NCBI GenBank assembly: GCA_902363665.1
Contig: CABJAW010000001.1
Location: forward strand, 248,001 to 312,000
Length of the DNA stretch: 64,000 bases
Reading direction: 5' to 3'
Source of the DNA: Lachnospiraceae bacterium
GTDB taxonomy: Bacteria; Bacillota; Clostridia; Lachnospirales; Lachnospiraceae
The notes beneath the pieces are model-generated. The model saw only the letters and a list, made by a program, of their open reading frames with translations, ran no database searches and was not told the DNA's origin. How positions within the stretch are numbered: position 1 is the stretch's first letter; every line of letters begins with the position of its first letter. Position numbers and translations under genes: made by a program. Below, piece after piece: positions 33,851 through 43,507 of this stretch.

Positions 33851-34252
33851 TTAGACTCTTCTGCGTTTTGGCGGACGGCATCCGTTGTGCGGTACCGGCG
33901 TTACGTCGCGGATACTTACTACTTCAAGACCATTTGCAGAAAGTGCACGAATTGCTGCTTCTCTTCCTGATCCCGGTCCCTTAACGAATACGTCAACTGT
34001 TTTCAGACCATGTACTAATGCTGCCTTTGTTGCAGTTTCTGCAGCCATCTGTGCTGCATACGGAGTAGATTTCCTTGAACCTCTGAATCCAAGACCACCG
34101 GCACTTGCCCATGATAATGCATTTCCCTGTGCATCCGTCAGTGTAACGATTGTGTTATTGAAGGATGACTGGATATGTGCCTGTCCACGTTCAACGTTTT
34201 TCTTAACGCGCTTTTTTGTCACTTTTTTGGTAACTTTCTTAGCTGCTGCCAT
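33851..34252 (-). CDS. rpsK: 30S ribosomal protein S11
   Basis: A 133-residue S11 with a Lys-rich start ([40 protein letters not shown]), [17 protein letters not shown] and the conserved end [20 protein letters not shown]. Part of the 30S platform at the mRNA exit region. 18 bp before rpsD and 90 bp after rpsM. Confidence 0.98.
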   Translation of the reverse strand: MAAAKKVTKKVTKKRVKKNVERGQAHIQSSFNNTIVTLTDAQGNALSWASAGGLGFRGSRKSTPYAAQMAAETATKAALVHGLKTVDVFVKGPGSGREAAIRALSANGLEVVSIRDVTPVPHNGCRPPKRRRV

Positions 34253-34342
34253 ATCTAAACTAACCTACTTTCTTCATAATTGTCTGACATCCGCTTATCC
34301 AAAAAGCAGATGAATCATGCGCTCTTTTGCGCTCCTTCAGTA

Positions 34343-34711
34343 TTATTTCTTCTTGTTCGCTACAGTTCTCTTCGGACCCTTTCTGGTTCTTGCGTTGGTC
34401 TTTGTCTTCTGACCACGAACCGGAAGGCCTTTTCTGTGACGGATACCTCTGTAGCATCCGATCTCCTGCAGTCTCTTGATGTTGAGGGCTGTCTCTCTTC
34501 TGAGATCACCTTCTACTGTGAACTGCTCATCGATGATGTCACGGATTCTCGCAACTTCCTCATCTGTTAAATCTCTGACACGTGTGTCCGGATTTACATT
34601 CGCTGCAGCCAGAATCTTGTTTGAGCTTGTTCTACCGATTCCGTAGATATAGGTCAAACCGATTTCTGCACGTTTTTCTCTTGGTAAGTCTACACCAGCA
34701 ATACGAGCCAT
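34343..34711 (-). CDS. rpsM: 30S ribosomal protein S13
   Basis: A 122-residue S13: [27 protein letters not shown], the helix-two-turn-helix region, [25 protein letters not shown] and a basic tail reaching toward tRNA at the P site. It follows a 337-bp structured gap after rpmJ, far longer than elsewhere in this operon. Confidence 0.98.
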   Translation of the reverse strand: MARIAGVDLPREKRAEIGLTYIYGIGRTSSNKILAAANVNPDTRVRDLTDEEVARIRDIIDEQFTVEGDLRRETALNIKRLQEIGCYRGIRHRKGLPVRGQKTKTNARTRKGPKRTVANKKK

Positions 34712-35048
34712 GTAATTGTTCCTCCATTTTCTTTATTGTCTCTAACTGGGGCAGTAAGCGCTGCCCAGCCGCAGCACACCTGCGGCCTTTCCAACCCATT
34801 AAGCTGTGAATCGCTCATAAATGATCATTCTTGCAGGACATTCTGCCTTCGCGAACAGCGGTTTCACGCGAAGCCGTTTACTGTCTCAATCCTGGGTCGG
34901 TATTAAAAGCCAATATCGCAACGAAATAAAATCCAACTTTCTTAATTCAATCTATATAATTAAAAGAATTGTCTTCTCATTTATTCCATCGTTATATTGA
35001 AAATTTTGACGAATGGTAACCCATCGTCCTTTCCGCCGATTTTGAAAA
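34712..35048 (-). promoter_or_regulatory. Structured leader-like gap between rpmJ and rpsM
   Basis: 337 bp without a gene. Read on the operon strand it can form several stems: CTTCGCG/CGCGAAG, CCGCAG/CTGCGG and GGGCAG/CTGCCC (the last two within 90 bp of rpsM). The distal part is AT-rich. Such a spacer before rpsM is where S4-type autoregulation acts in some bacteria; that this is such a site is inference. Confidence 0.45.
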
Positions 35049-35162
35049 TTAACCCTGTCTCTGTTTGTGCTTCGGGTTCTCGCAGATGATCCGGATGCTG
35101 CCCTTTCTCTTAATGACCTTGCACTTCTCACAGATCGGTTTTACTGATGATCTAACCTTCAT
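35049..35162 (-). CDS. rpmJ: 50S ribosomal protein L36
   Basis: A 37-residue L36: [21 protein letters not shown], then [12 protein letters not shown], with the C-x2-C...C-x4-H zinc ribbon intact (Cys+ paralogue). ATG 35162 is set by AAAGGAGG about 10 bp upstream; the frame is open to 35267 but that part lies in the leader. It is driven by a strong promoter 95 bp upstream as well as by read-through. Confidence 0.97.
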   Translation of the reverse strand: MKVRSSVKPICEKCKVIKRKGSIRIICENPKHKQRQG

Positions 35163-35257
35163 TTGGTTAATCCTCCTTTCACCATTTGTTCTCTGCTTCT
35201 TGAACTTTTGGGCATAAAAAGACACAGAGATAGTGTCTCTCCAAAAGCTCGATCTAT

Positions 35258-35286
35258 AGTATAACACCTGTTTTTGGAAAATGCAA
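35258..35286 (-). promoter_or_regulatory. Internal promoter before rpmJ (alpha operon)
   Basis: TTGCAT (35286-35281) and TATACT (35263-35258) on the minus strand, 17 bp apart. A hairpin GACAC/GTGTC (35221-35237) is in the leader. The -35 is identical to that before rpsJ (49167-49172). Confidence 0.8.
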
Positions 35287-35344
35287 GCGTTTTTTCACTG
35301 TTTTTCGGGATTTTATACTTTTTCACCTGCCTGTTTTCACGATA

Positions 35345-35380
35345 AACGCCGCACAGGACTTTCAGATCCCACGCGGCGTT
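35345..35380 (-). other. Hairpin between infA and rpmJ
   Basis: AACGCCGC (35345-35352) pairs with GCGGCGTT (35373-35380). There is no full T run after the stem on the operon strand, so it is an RNA-processing hairpin or weak terminator. Confidence 0.5.
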
Positions 35381-35412
35381 CATTTCTTATTTGTTCTATT
35401 GTTTTATCAGCC

Positions 35413-35631
35413 TTATTTATCTCTCCAGATAATTCTGCCCTTAGTCAGATCGTACGGTGAAAGTTCGATCGTTACCTTGTCACCCGGAAGAATACGGATG
35501 AAATTCATACGCAGCTTTCCGCTGATGTGTGCCAGCACTACGTGCTTGTTCTCCAGTTCTACACGGAACATCGCATTCGGAAGCTTCTCGAGTACGGTTC
35601 CTTCTACTTCAATCGCATCTGTCTTTGACAT
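35413..35631 (-). CDS. infA: Translation initiation factor IF-1
   Basis: A 72-residue S1-fold OB protein: [53 protein letters not shown] and [15 protein letters not shown]. It binds the 30S A site with IF-2/IF-3 during initiation. AGGAGG lies 5 bp before the ATG. It follows the KOW protein gene. Confidence 0.98.
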   Translation of the reverse strand: MSKTDAIEVEGTVLEKLPNAMFRVELENKHVVLAHISGKLRMNFIRILPGDKVTIELSPYDLTKGRIIWRDK

Positions 35632-35747
35632 ATAGACCTCCTGTGCTCTTCTTTCTATTTTTACAGGGATTTCGATTCATTTCTGAATCTTACTTTTTTA
35701 TTCTCCCTGTATCCCTGGTTTCTGCCAGTATTCAAACAGATTGCTTT

Positions 35748-36101
35748 TTATATCTCATTGTTTGAATTCTGACTCTTTTCGTAGAGTTTTATGGCTTTTC
35801 GCAGATGTGCGTCCAGCTCGATCGACTGCAGCTGCGCTGCCACCTCCTGTGGAAGATGACGGATCAGCTGTACATGTATCTTTTTTTTCTTTTTCGGTGA
35901 TTCGAGCCCTCTGCGCTTTCCATCCGCCAGCCAGAAGTATTCGTTTTCTTCTGCCAGCACCACGTACAGAGTGTCTTTGTCGTGACCCGCTCTTGAAACA
36001 GCCAGCAGTTCTGCTTGCAGAGGAGCGCCGCTTTCCAGTCTGGCCTTCAGCGATTCGCTAATCTGCGTGGTACGGGGATGTGCATTGATCTGTTTCTTCA
36101 T
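35748..36101 (-). CDS. KOW-domain RNA-binding protein (L14e/L6e/L27e-like)
   Basis: A 117-residue protein. The stretch AVSRAGHDKDTLYVVLAEENEYFWLADGKRRGLESPKKKKKIHVQLI matches the small KOW-domain protein that clostridia often carry between map and infA; bacterial versions are usually about 90 residues. An N-terminal ~25-residue and a C-terminal ~25-residue helical extension are present here. Likely an rRNA or ribosome-associated factor; its precise role is unknown. It starts 9 bp after the map stop with AAGGAG before the ATG. Confidence 0.75.
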   Translation of the reverse strand: MKKQINAHPRTTQISESLKARLESGAPLQAELLAVSRAGHDKDTLYVVLAEENEYFWLADGKRRGLESPKKKKKIHVQLIRHLPQEVAAQLQSIELDAHLRKAIKLYEKSQNSNNEI

Positions 36102-36110
36102 GCCCGCTCC

Positions 36111-36866
36111 TTACTCTGCCAGTGTCAGGATCTCCGGCTCACCGTCTGTGATCAGGATCGTATTCTCATAATGTGCCGCAAGGCTTCCGTCCTCTGTCAC
36201 TACCGTCCAGTCATCATCCAGCCATTCTACATCCGGACGTCCGGCTGTAATCATCGGCTCAATCGCAAATGTCATTCCTTTTACAATACGAAGGCCTCTG
36301 TTTCTCTGACGGAAATTCGGAATCTGCGGATCCTCGTGTAATGCATGCCCGATACCATGACCAACCAGATCGCGGACAACACCGTAGCCAAAGGATTCTG
36401 CGTAATCACCGATGGCTGCTGAGATCTGATGAAGGTGGTTTCCATCTTTTGCCAGTTCAATTCCCTTGAAAAAAGACTCTCGCGTCACATCGATGAGCTT
36501 CTGTGCTTCCGGTGAAATCTGACCAACACCGTACGTACGTGCCGCGTCGGAATGCATTCCCTTGTAGATCAGTCCTGCATCAATGCTGACGATATCGCCC
36601 TCATGCAAAATCTTCTCTTTGCTCGGAATACCGTGTACGACCTCATCATTGATGGAAATACAGAATGATGCCGGGAATCCGTTGTAATTCAGAAAGTTCG
36701 GTACGCAGCCAAAACCACGGATCACGCGCTCGCCCAGCTTATCCAGCTCCCAAGTCGAAATACCCGGACGGATCGCTGCTTCCAGTTCTTTGTGTACGAT
36801 ATTCAGCAGTCTTCCTGCCTCACGCATCAACTCAATCTCATGTGCTGATTTGATTGTCACTGACAT
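36111..36866 (-). CDS. map: Methionine aminopeptidase, type I
   Basis: A 251-residue metalloprotease that removes the initiator Met. All metal ligands are visible: the Asp of VSIDAG, the Asp of DAART, the His of VGHGIG, the Glu of FAIEPM and the Glu of TEDG; the substrate His lies in DEVVHGIPS. There is no N-terminal zinc extension (type Ia). It lies 3 bp downstream of adk and is co-transcribed with the ribosomal cluster. Confidence 0.97.
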   Translation of the reverse strand: MSVTIKSAHEIELMREAGRLLNIVHKELEAAIRPGISTWELDKLGERVIRGFGCVPNFLNYNGFPASFCISINDEVVHGIPSKEKILHEGDIVSIDAGLIYKGMHSDAARTYGVGQISPEAQKLIDVTRESFFKGIELAKDGNHLHQISAAIGDYAESFGYGVVRDLVGHGIGHALHEDPQIPNFRQRNRGLRIVKGMTFAIEPMITAGRPDVEWLDDDWTVVTEDGSLAAHYENTILITDGEPEILTLAE

Positions 36867-36869
36867 AAT

Positions 36870-37514
36870 TTACGCCCCCAGAATATTTGTGATCGCTGTA
36901 AATACATCATTCATGTCCTGTGTGCCGTCTACGGCTTTCAGGATTCCCTGCTTTGTATAGTAATCGATCAGCGGCTGTGTCTGCTCATGGTATACATTCA
37001 GTCTCTTCTGAACTGTTTCCGGCTTATCATCATCACGAAGAATCAGTTTTTCACCGCATACCTCACAGCAGTCACCTTTCTTTGACGGGTTGTATACAAT
37101 ATGATAGGTTGCGCCACAGCCTGTGCAGGCTCTTCTTCCGGACATTCTGGATACAATATTCTCATCCGGAACATCTACATCAATTGCGTAATCCATTTTT
37201 TCACCAAGCTTTGCCAGTGCCGCATCGAGTGCCTCTGCCTGCGGGATCGTGCGGGGGAATCCATCCAGGATATAGCCGTTCTTGCAGTCATCGTTTGCAA
37301 GGCGGTCAATCACGAGATCTACCGTCAGTTCATCCGGAACAAGAAGTCCCTGATCCATGTAAGACTTTGCCTTTTTGCCAAGCTCTGTACCATTTTTGAT
37401 ATTCGCACGGAAAATATCTCCGGTAGAGATGTGCGGAATCTGGTACTTTGATGCGATCATTTTTGCCTGTGTGCCTTTTCCGGCACCCGGTGCACCGAGC
37501 ATAACTATTTTCAT
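36870..37514 (-). CDS. adk: Adenylate kinase
   Basis: A 214-residue long-type adenylate kinase: P-loop [11 protein letters not shown], the AMP site STGD and [10 protein letters not shown], and a LID domain with a complete Cys4 zinc site (CTGCG ... CCEVCG), as in Gram-positive enzymes. Balances ATP + AMP and 2 ADP. It follows secY after a 232-bp gap that contains a strongly structured, U-ended element (37646-37739). Confidence 0.98.
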   Translation of the reverse strand: MKIVMLGAPGAGKGTQAKMIASKYQIPHISTGDIFRANIKNGTELGKKAKSYMDQGLLVPDELTVDLVIDRLANDDCKNGYILDGFPRTIPQAEALDAALAKLGEKMDYAIDVDVPDENIVSRMSGRRACTGCGATYHIVYNPSKKGDCCEVCGEKLILRDDDKPETVQKRLNVYHEQTQPLIDYYTKQGILKAVDGTQDMNDVFTAITNILGA

Positions 37515-37645
37515 TTTAAATTTCCACCTTTTCTATATTGTTTCATTCACGGGCAATGTTTTTTCAGCCTCTGCTCTGCCGAAAATTGCCTGTAATTTGC
37601 CCATACCAATGGAGCATAACGATTTCATTTTGCCTGCGTTTCAAC

Positions 37646-37739
37646 AAAAAAAGAGTGCACCCTCTCCCGAAAGGTCGGAACGCCCTCCGGCCTGTGTAAG
37701 ACGGATTTGTTCTGTAAACCTTCGGAAGTGTGTACACTC
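37646..37739 (-). terminator. Structured terminator/attenuator between secY and adk
   Basis: Starting 7 bp after the secY stop on the operon strand: GAGTGTACAC (37739-37730) pairs with GTGCACTC (37660-37653), followed by seven T. A second stem CCGAAGG/CCTTTCGG and a CCGGAGGGCG-GG inner hairpin lie inside. It has the form of a multi-stem RNA closed by a terminator within the operon. Confidence 0.65.
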
Positions 37740-37746
37740 CTTATTT

Positions 37747-39063
37747 CTACTCTGACAGGAATCCTTTGTAGTTGCGAACAAGCATCTGGGATTCGATCTG
37801 TTTTAATGTTTCAAGAATAACTCCTACAATGATGATGATGGAGGTTCCGCCGAAGGAAACCGATGCGCCAAACACACCATTAAAGAAGATCGGGATCAGC
37901 ACGACGATAATCAGTCCTGCCGCACCGATAAATACAAGGTAATTTAATACCTTTTCCAGATATTCCTGGGTCGGTTTGCCCGGCCGGATACCCGGAATGA
38001 ATCCGCCCTGCTTTTTCATATTATCAGCCACCTCAATCGGGTTGAAAGTGATTGATGTATAGAAATAAGCGAAGAACACATTCAGTACAATATAAAGAAT
38101 CAGACCAATCGAATAAACCGGTTTGCTGAAGTTGAACCAGTTGTTCTGGCTCAGCATTCCAATCAGTGTAGCACCGATGCCGGTTCCCACATTCGCACCT
38201 GTGAAGGCAACGATCATCTGTGGAATAGACATCAGAGAAGAGGCGAAGATGACCGGAATAACGCCTGCGGTATTAACCTTCAGCGGAATAAATGTAGACT
38301 GACCGCCTACCATCTTCCGTCCCTGCATCTTCTTTGCATACTGTACCGGGATTTTTCTTGTTGCATCATTCAGTATGATAACCATCACGATTGTAACAAG
38401 AATGACAGCAATGATAATGAGGGCTGCGAGTGCTCCGTGTGCAAGCGTCTTGCCTTTTACGAACATCTCAAACAGACCCGTGATATCAGCCGGAATACTG
38501 GAAAGGATATTGATCATCAGGACAATGGAAATACCATTGCCGACACCTTTCTCTGTAATCCGCTCACCGATCCACATCAGGAATGCACTTCCTGCTGTCA
38601 GCGCAACAACTACTTCAAAGCCTTTCAGGAAAGTAATATTCGGAATCATTCCGGATCTGCCGAAGCCGACTGTCATTGCAATACTCTCAATGAGAGCAAG
38701 TGCTACCGTCACATAACGTGTAATAGCTGCAATTTTTTTCCTGCCATCTTCTCCATCTTTATGCATCTCCTCCAGTGCCGGGATGGCAATGGTAAGGAGC
38801 TGGATAATGATGGAGGATGTAATATATGGCGTAATACTAAGCGCGAAAATTGACATTTTCTCGAAGGAGCCACCGGTAAATGCAGAAAAGAAATTAAATG
38901 CATCGTTTGAGTTCTGAGCAAACCACTGTGAGAAGTAATTTCTGTTTACTCCTGGTACAGGAAGCTGACAACCCATACGAATCACAACCATCATGCAGAA
39001 TGTGAAGAATAACTTTTTCCGTATATCCTTAATTCTAAACGCATTTTTCAGTGTCTCGAGCAT
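37747..39063 (-). CDS. secY: Protein translocase subunit SecY
   Basis: A 438-residue, ten-helix channel of the Sec translocon. Visible: MLETLKNAFRIKDIRKKLFFTFCMMVVIRMGCQLPVPGVN, the plug region following, GIGNGISI-like VGNGISIVLMINI, the cytoplasmic loop KIPVQYAKKMQGRKMVGGQSTFIPLKVNTAGVIPVIFASS, and RPGKPTQEYLEKVLNYL. It pairs with SecE/SecG and SecA at the membrane. The start ATG is 1 bp after the rplO stop, so it is coupled. Confidence 0.98.
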   Translation of the reverse strand: MLETLKNAFRIKDIRKKLFFTFCMMVVIRMGCQLPVPGVNRNYFSQWFAQNSNDAFNFFSAFTGGSFEKMSIFALSITPYITSSIIIQLLTIAIPALEEMHKDGEDGRKKIAAITRYVTVALALIESIAMTVGFGRSGMIPNITFLKGFEVVVALTAGSAFLMWIGERITEKGVGNGISIVLMINILSSIPADITGLFEMFVKGKTLAHGALAALIIIAVILVTIVMVIILNDATRKIPVQYAKKMQGRKMVGGQSTFIPLKVNTAGVIPVIFASSLMSIPQMIVAFTGANVGTGIGATLIGMLSQNNWFNFSKPVYSIGLILYIVLNVFFAYFYTSITFNPIEVADNMKKQGGFIPGIRPGKPTQEYLEKVLNYLVFIGAAGLIIVVLIPIFFNGVFGASVSFGGTSIIIIVGVILETLKQIESQMLVRNYKGFLSE

Positions 39064-39064
39064 C

Positions 39065-39505
39065 TCAGATCACCTCTGCTTTTCCACCGAGCTCTTCGAT
39101 TTTCGCCTTTGCACTTTCGCTGTACGCATTTACTTTTACGTTCAGTTTCTTTGTAAGTGTACCGTTGCCAAGGATCTTAACGCCATCCTTAGCATCTTTG
39201 ATGATACCCTTCTCAAGCAGAGTCTCAACTGTTACCTCTGCATCATTCTCGAATACTTCAAGAGCACCAAGATTGATTGCTTCGATATCAAGAGTATTTC
39301 TGTTCTTGAAACCTCTCTTCGGAAGACGTCTGTACAGCGGCATCTGGCCACCCTCGAATCCGATTCTCGGTGCGCCTGAACGTGCCTTCTGTCCTTTATG
39401 TCCCTTACCGGCAGTCTTGCCGTTTCCTGAACCATGTCCGCGTCCTCTTCTGAAGTTATCACTGTGTACACTGCCTGCAGCAGGTCTTAAATTCGATAAA
39501 TCCAT
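39065..39505 (-). CDS. rplO: 50S ribosomal protein L15
   Basis: A 146-residue L15: [44 protein letters not shown] (Gly/Arg/Lys-rich rRNA-binding arm), [17 protein letters not shown] and a globular C-terminal domain. 27 bp after rpmD. Confidence 0.98.
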   Translation of the reverse strand: MDLSNLRPAAGSVHSDNFRRGRGHGSGNGKTAGKGHKGQKARSGAPRIGFEGGQMPLYRRLPKRGFKNRNTLDIEAINLGALEVFENDAEVTVETLLEKGIIKDAKDGVKILGNGTLTKKLNVKVNAYSESAKAKIEELGGKAEVI

Positions 39506-39532
39506 GATGACACCTCCTTATCTCAATAATTC

Positions 39533-39715
39533 TTATGCTTCCTCAACTTTTACAAGGTGTGAAACCTGTGCAACCATTCCTTTGACTGCATCGTTGTTCG
39601 GAAGCTCAACCGTCTTGTGCATCTTTGTAAGGCCAAGAGCCTTAACTGTTGCGCGATGCTTCGGGATAGCACTGATCGGTGATTTTACTAATGTAACTTT
39701 CAGTTTCTCTGCCAT
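39533..39715 (-). CDS. rpmD: 50S ribosomal protein L30
   Basis: A 60-residue L30: KLKVTLVKSPISAIPKHRATVKALGLTKMHKTVELPNNDAVKGMVAQVSHLVKVEE. Bacterial short form. 14 bp after rpsE, with a GGAGG site. Confidence 0.98.
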   Translation of the reverse strand: MAEKLKVTLVKSPISAIPKHRATVKALGLTKMHKTVELPNNDAVKGMVAQVSHLVKVEEA

Positions 39716-39729
39716 TGTTCAAAACCTCC

Positions 39730-40239
39730 TTAGCCCAGAATCTCTTCTACAGATTTTCCGCGGAGTCTTGCAACTTCTTCCGGAGACTTCATCTGCTTCA
39801 GTGCTTCCAGTGTTGCCAGAACTACGTTCTGCTTATTGTTAGATCCAAGTGACTTTGTACGGATATTCTTGATACCAGCGATCTCAAGGACGTTACGTGC
39901 CGGGCCGCCTGCGATGATACCAGTACCCTGAGGAGCACGCTTCAGCAGTACGGATGCACCACCGAATTTTCCGATGAAATCATGCGGAACGCTGTTGTTC
40001 TCATCCATTCCGATGTAAACAAGCTTCTTCATAGCGTCCTCTTTGCCCTTGCGGATTGCTTCCGGAATTTCTGTTGCTTTGCCAAGTCCTGCACCTACAT
40101 GGCCGTTTCCATCACCGACAACAACCAGAGCTGTAAAACGCATCGTACGTCCGCCTTTAACAGTCTTGGATACACGTTTAATTGACACTACCTTGTCAGT
40201 CAGTTCGAACTGGCTCGGGTCAATAATCTCATGTCTCAT
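39730..40239 (-). CDS. rpsE: 30S ribosomal protein S5
   Basis: A 169-residue S5: double-stranded RNA-binding-like N-terminal domain ([51 protein letters not shown]) and C-terminal domain ([24 protein letters not shown]). It helps decoding fidelity; the GGR loop is where spectinomycin resistance maps in the family and is wild-type-like here. Confidence 0.98.
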   Translation of the reverse strand: MRHEIIDPSQFELTDKVVSIKRVSKTVKGGRTMRFTALVVVGDGNGHVGAGLGKATEIPEAIRKGKEDAMKKLVYIGMDENNSVPHDFIGKFGGASVLLKRAPQGTGIIAGGPARNVLEIAGIKNIRTKSLGSNNKQNVVLATLEALKQMKSPEEVARLRGKSVEEILG

Positions 40240-40257
40240 GTGTCTTTTCCTCCCTTA

Positions 40258-40626
40258 TTAGAATTCCAGTCCAGCTTCTCTTGCTGCTTCTGCAAGTGCT
40301 TTGACTTTACCCTGATAGATGAAACCGCCACGGTCAAAAACAACTTCCTTGATGCCTTTTTCCAGTGCACGCTCTGCAATTACTTTTCCAAGGTATGCTG
40401 CTGCTGCAACGTCGTTGGTTTTCTCAAGCTCTGCCTTTACTTCTTTCTGAAGTGTGCTGGCAGATACCAGAGTATGTCCTACGGAGTCGTCGATGATCTG
40501 AGCATACATATGGTTATTACTTCTGAATACAGCAAGACGCGGTCTCTCAGTTGTGCCTGCGAAACGGTTGCGCATTCTGTAATGCTTTTTCTCACGGATT
40601 TTTGCTCTTGATTCCTTGCTAACCAT
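40258..40626 (-). CDS. rplR: 50S ribosomal protein L18
   Basis: A 122-residue L18, the 5S rRNA binder: [50 protein letters not shown] and [26 protein letters not shown]. 18 bp upstream of rpsE and 18 bp after rplF. Confidence 0.98.
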   Translation of the reverse strand: MVSKESRAKIREKKHYRMRNRFAGTTERPRLAVFRSNNHMYAQIIDDSVGHTLVSASTLQKEVKAELEKTNDVAAAAYLGKVIAERALEKGIKEVVFDRGGFIYQGKVKALAEAAREAGLEF

Positions 40627-40644
40627 TCTTCACACTCTCCTTAT

Positions 40645-41184
40645 TTATTTTTTACCAGTCTTACCAACTTTACGTCTGATCACTTCATCAGCGTACTTGA
40701 TTCCCTTGCCCTTATACGGCTCCGGTCTTCTCTTGTCTCTGATTTCAGCTGCGTACTGGCCAACTTTTTCTTTGCTGATTCCGGATACGATGATCTTGTT
40801 GCCATCAACCTTGGTCTCGATTCCTTCCGGATCTTCCATCTCTACCGGATGAGAATATCCAAGGTTCAGTGTCAGCTTCTTGCCTGCCTTGGCAGCTCTG
40901 TAACCAACACCGTTTACTTCCAGAGTCTTTGTATAGCCTTCGCTTACACCGATCGTCATGTTGTGGATCAGTGTTCTGGTAAGACCATGGAGAGATTTCA
41001 TTCTCTTCAGATCGTTCGGTCTGGATACGATCACATGACCGTCCTCAATTTTGATATCCATTTCGTGCGGAAGCTCTCTTACCAGAGTTCCCTTCGGTCC
41101 TTTAACGGTAACTACGTTACCCTCTGCAATCTCAACAGTAACTCCTGCCGGAATTGCGACTGGCATTCTACCAATTCGTGACAT
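40645..41184 (-). CDS. rplF: 50S ribosomal protein L6
   Basis: A 179-residue L6 with its duplicated fold: [19 protein letters not shown] at the start and [57 protein letters not shown] in the second half. It sits near the factor-binding site. A 119-bp gap with AT-rich hairpins separates it from rpsH. Confidence 0.98.
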   Translation of the reverse strand: MSRIGRMPVAIPAGVTVEIAEGNVVTVKGPKGTLVRELPHEMDIKIEDGHVIVSRPNDLKRMKSLHGLTRTLIHNMTIGVSEGYTKTLEVNGVGYRAAKAGKKLTLNLGYSHPVEMEDPEGIETKVDGNKIIVSGISKEKVGQYAAEIRDKRRPEPYKGKGIKYADEVIRRKVGKTGKK

Positions 41185-41303
41185 GCCTGTTTCCTCCTTA
41201 CTTAGATTTTCGGAGAGGGTCTTGTGCCCCCTCTGTTTTCAGTGAGCTGTATATATAAAAATATAACTCGCAAAATTACCGGAAAGCCGGCCTGTGCATT
41301 CAA

Positions 41304-41705
41304 CTACCAAACGAATGCCAGAACCTCGCCGCCAACCTGAAGTTTTCTTGCCTGTTTATCTGTAATAACGCCCTGGTTTGTGGACAGGATTGCGATGCCA
41401 AGTCCGCCAAGTACCTTCGGGAGATTATCCTTGCCTGCGTACACACGAAGACCCGGCTTGGAGATTCTCTTGATACCGGTGATAATCTTTTCGTTCTTAT
41501 CTGCGCCGTATTTCATTGTGATGTGGAGATTCTTTACAGTGCCATCCTCTACCAGATCATATTTCTTAATATATCCCTCGTCAACCAGGATGTTTGCGAT
41601 AGCAATTTTCATCTTGGAAGCCGGAACATCTACTGTGTCATGTTTTGCAGTGTTTGCGTTACGAATTCTTGTAAGCATATCTGCGATCGGATCGCTCATT
41701 GTCAT
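41304..41705 (-). CDS. rpsH: 30S ribosomal protein S8
   Basis: A 133-residue S8: [33 protein letters not shown] and [33 protein letters not shown]. Central-domain 16S rRNA binder and, in E. coli, the repressor of the spc operon. It is preceded by an unusual 320-bp structured gap after rpsN. Confidence 0.98.
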   Translation of the reverse strand: MTMSDPIADMLTRIRNANTAKHDTVDVPASKMKIAIANILVDEGYIKKYDLVEDGTVKNLHITMKYGADKNEKIITGIKRISKPGLRVYAGKDNLPKVLGGLGIAILSTNQGVITDKQARKLQVGGEVLAFVW

Positions 41706-42025
41706 GATAGTTTCCTCCTAAATTATTAATCAGACTTTTCACGTTATCGTTGAGAACTGCCTCAAAATGAGAAATCAGGCCGTGCAGACTTGTCTGCTAA
41801 GGACTGAATTTCCATTTTGATTCACGGCGAAACGCCGTGAACGAGGAAATGCGAAGCATTTTCGAGTCTGGCAGTTCGGAGTAGTGAGAAGACACGTGTC
41901 CTTCCCCACTACCTCCCCTGTCCGGTCTGCATCCTGTGCATTTGTCTTCCCGTCCAGGTCAATTGCCAATTGTTTTTCTCTCTTTTGTTCAAAAGCTCTG
42001 CGCTTTTACCTGCGCACCCTGACTC
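41706..42025 (-). repeat. Structured 320-bp insert between rpsN and rpsH
   Basis: Contains GAACTGCC (41754-41761) with GGCAGTTC (41870-41877) as an outer stem; inside it CAAAATG/CATTTTG, a 9-bp hairpin TTCACGGCG/CGCCGTGAA (41821-41841) and AAATGC/GCATTT (41847-41861). After it GTAGTG/CACTAC (41881-41912) closes another hairpin. Most genes here are less than 40 bp apart. Looks like an inserted repeat element or a regulatory RNA; no coding frame is convincing. Confidence 0.6.
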
Positions 42026-42211
42026 TTACCAGGAAGCTTTCTTTACGCCCGGGATCTGACCCTTGTAAGCCAGCTCACGGAAGCATACACGGCAGATGCC
42101 GTATTTTTTCAGGACTGAATGCGGACGTCCGCAGATTCTGCAGCGTGTGTAAGCTCTGGTGGAGAACTTCGGTGTACGCTGCTGTTTGATCTTCATTGCT
42201 GTCTTAGCCAT
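42026..42211 (-). CDS. rpsN: 30S ribosomal protein S14 type Z
   Basis: A 61-residue zinc-binding S14: [61 protein letters not shown] with C-x2-C ... C-x2-C intact. The short zinc form is typical of Gram-positives. GGAGG precedes the ATG. 31 bp after rplE. Confidence 0.98.
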   Translation of the reverse strand: MAKTAMKIKQQRTPKFSTRAYTRCRICGRPHSVLKKYGICRVCFRELAYKGQIPGVKKASW

Positions 42212-42242
42212 GAAATTTTCCTCCTATATTCCAAATGCCGGA

Positions 42243-42782
42243 TTATTTCGCGAACGGCATGTTGAACAGTCTCAGTAATTCACGTGCTTCTTCGTCTGTC
42301 TTAGCAGTTGTAACGAAGATAACGTCCATACCTCTTACCTTGTCAACCTTATCGTACTCGATTTCCGGGAAGATCAGCTGCTCTTTGATTCCAAGTGCAT
42401 AGTTTCCTCTTCCGTCGAATGCGTTCGGGTTTACACCTCTGAAGTCACGTACACGCGGCAGTGCAAGGTTGATAAGACGATCTACGAAATCGTACATCTT
42501 CTCACCACGAAGTGTGGTCTTGCAGCCGATTGCCATGCCCTCTCTGATCTTGAAGTTTGCCACTGAATTTTTAGCCTTTGTCAGGACAGCCTTCTGACCG
42601 GTAATGGTCTCCATATCCTTTACTGCAGATTCCAGAAGCTTCGCATTGTCTTTTGCCTCACCAACACCCATGTTGATAACGACTTTGTCGATCTTCGGAA
42701 CTTCCATGATGTTCTTATATCCAAATTTCTTGATCATAGCATCTACGATCTCATTCTGATAAACTTCTTTAAGTCTACTCAC
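42243..42782 (-). CDS. rplE: 50S ribosomal protein L5
   Basis: A 179-residue L5: [88 protein letters not shown] and [28 protein letters not shown]. Binds 5S rRNA and contacts P-site tRNA. 22 bp after rplX. Confidence 0.98.
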   Translation of the reverse strand: MSRLKEVYQNEIVDAMIKKFGYKNIMEVPKIDKVVINMGVGEAKDNAKLLESAVKDMETITGQKAVLTKAKNSVANFKIREGMAIGCKTTLRGEKMYDFVDRLINLALPRVRDFRGVNPNAFDGRGNYALGIKEQLIFPEIEYDKVDKVRGMDVIFVTTAKTDEEARELLRLFNMPFAK

Positions 42783-42804
42783 CTGTGCGACCTCCTCTCT
42801 TCAA

Positions 42805-43104
42805 TTAGTCAATTACTTCTCCAGTAGCCTTTGCTACGCGGACTTTCTTGTCGCCATCCATCTTGAAGCCGACTCTTGTTGCCTTGCCGCCAACGAGAAG
42901 CATAACATTGGATGCATCGATATAGGACTCTTTGTTCACGATGCCGCCCTGCTGATTAGCAGCTGACGGTTTTGTGTGCTTTGTTACCATGCCGATGCCC
43001 TCAACGAGAACCTTGCCGTCCTTTACTGCGAGAACTTTACCGTCTTTACCTTTATCTTTACCTGCGATTACTCTTACTGTATCGCCAGTCTTGATCTTAT
43101 TCAT
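42805..43104 (-). CDS. rplX: 50S ribosomal protein L24
   Basis: A 99-residue L24 with the KOW motif [23 protein letters not shown] and the [18 protein letters not shown] loop that lines the tunnel exit. Early assembly protein of the 50S subunit. 13 bp after rplN. Confidence 0.98.
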   Translation of the reverse strand: MNKIKTGDTVRVIAGKDKGKDGKVLAVKDGKVLVEGIGMVTKHTKPSAANQQGGIVNKESYIDASNVMLLVGGKATRVGFKMDGDKKVRVAKATGEVID

Positions 43105-43117
43105 CTTCAGGTCCTCC

Positions 43118-43486
43118 TTATAATACTTCCGGAGCCAGAGAAACGATCTTCATAAACTTCTTGTCACGAAGCTCTCTTGCTACCGGTCCAAAAATACGAG
43201 TTCCTCTCGGGTTCAGATCATCCTTGATGATAACTGCTGCGTTCTCATCGAACTTGATATATGAACCGTCTTTACGGCGAACACCCTTTACTGTACGAAC
43301 TACGACAGCCTTCACAACATCGCCTTTTTTAACAACACCACCTGGCGTTGCATCTTTAACCGAAGCAACGATGATATCGCCAATACCTGCATATCTCCTG
43401 GTGGAACCGCCCATAACGCGAATGCAAAGAAGCTCTTTTGCACCGGTGTTATCAGCAACTTTCAGTCTGGTTTCCTGCTGTACCAT
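43118..43486 (-). CDS. rplN: 50S ribosomal protein L14
   Basis: A 122-residue L14: [50 protein letters not shown] and [31 protein letters not shown]. It lies at the subunit interface. 21 bp after rpsQ. Confidence 0.98.
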   Translation of the reverse strand: MVQQETRLKVADNTGAKELLCIRVMGGSTRRYAGIGDIIVASVKDATPGGVVKKGDVVKAVVVRTVKGVRRKDGSYIKFDENAAVIIKDDLNPRGTRIFGPVARELRDKKFMKIVSLAPEVL

Positions 43487-43507
43487 GCCGATATACCTCC
43501 TAATATA

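Noticed and set aside
41775..41969. 64-codon minus-strand frame in the rpsN-rpsH gap
   Set aside because: It reads through hairpins, lacks a ribosome site and has no known match.
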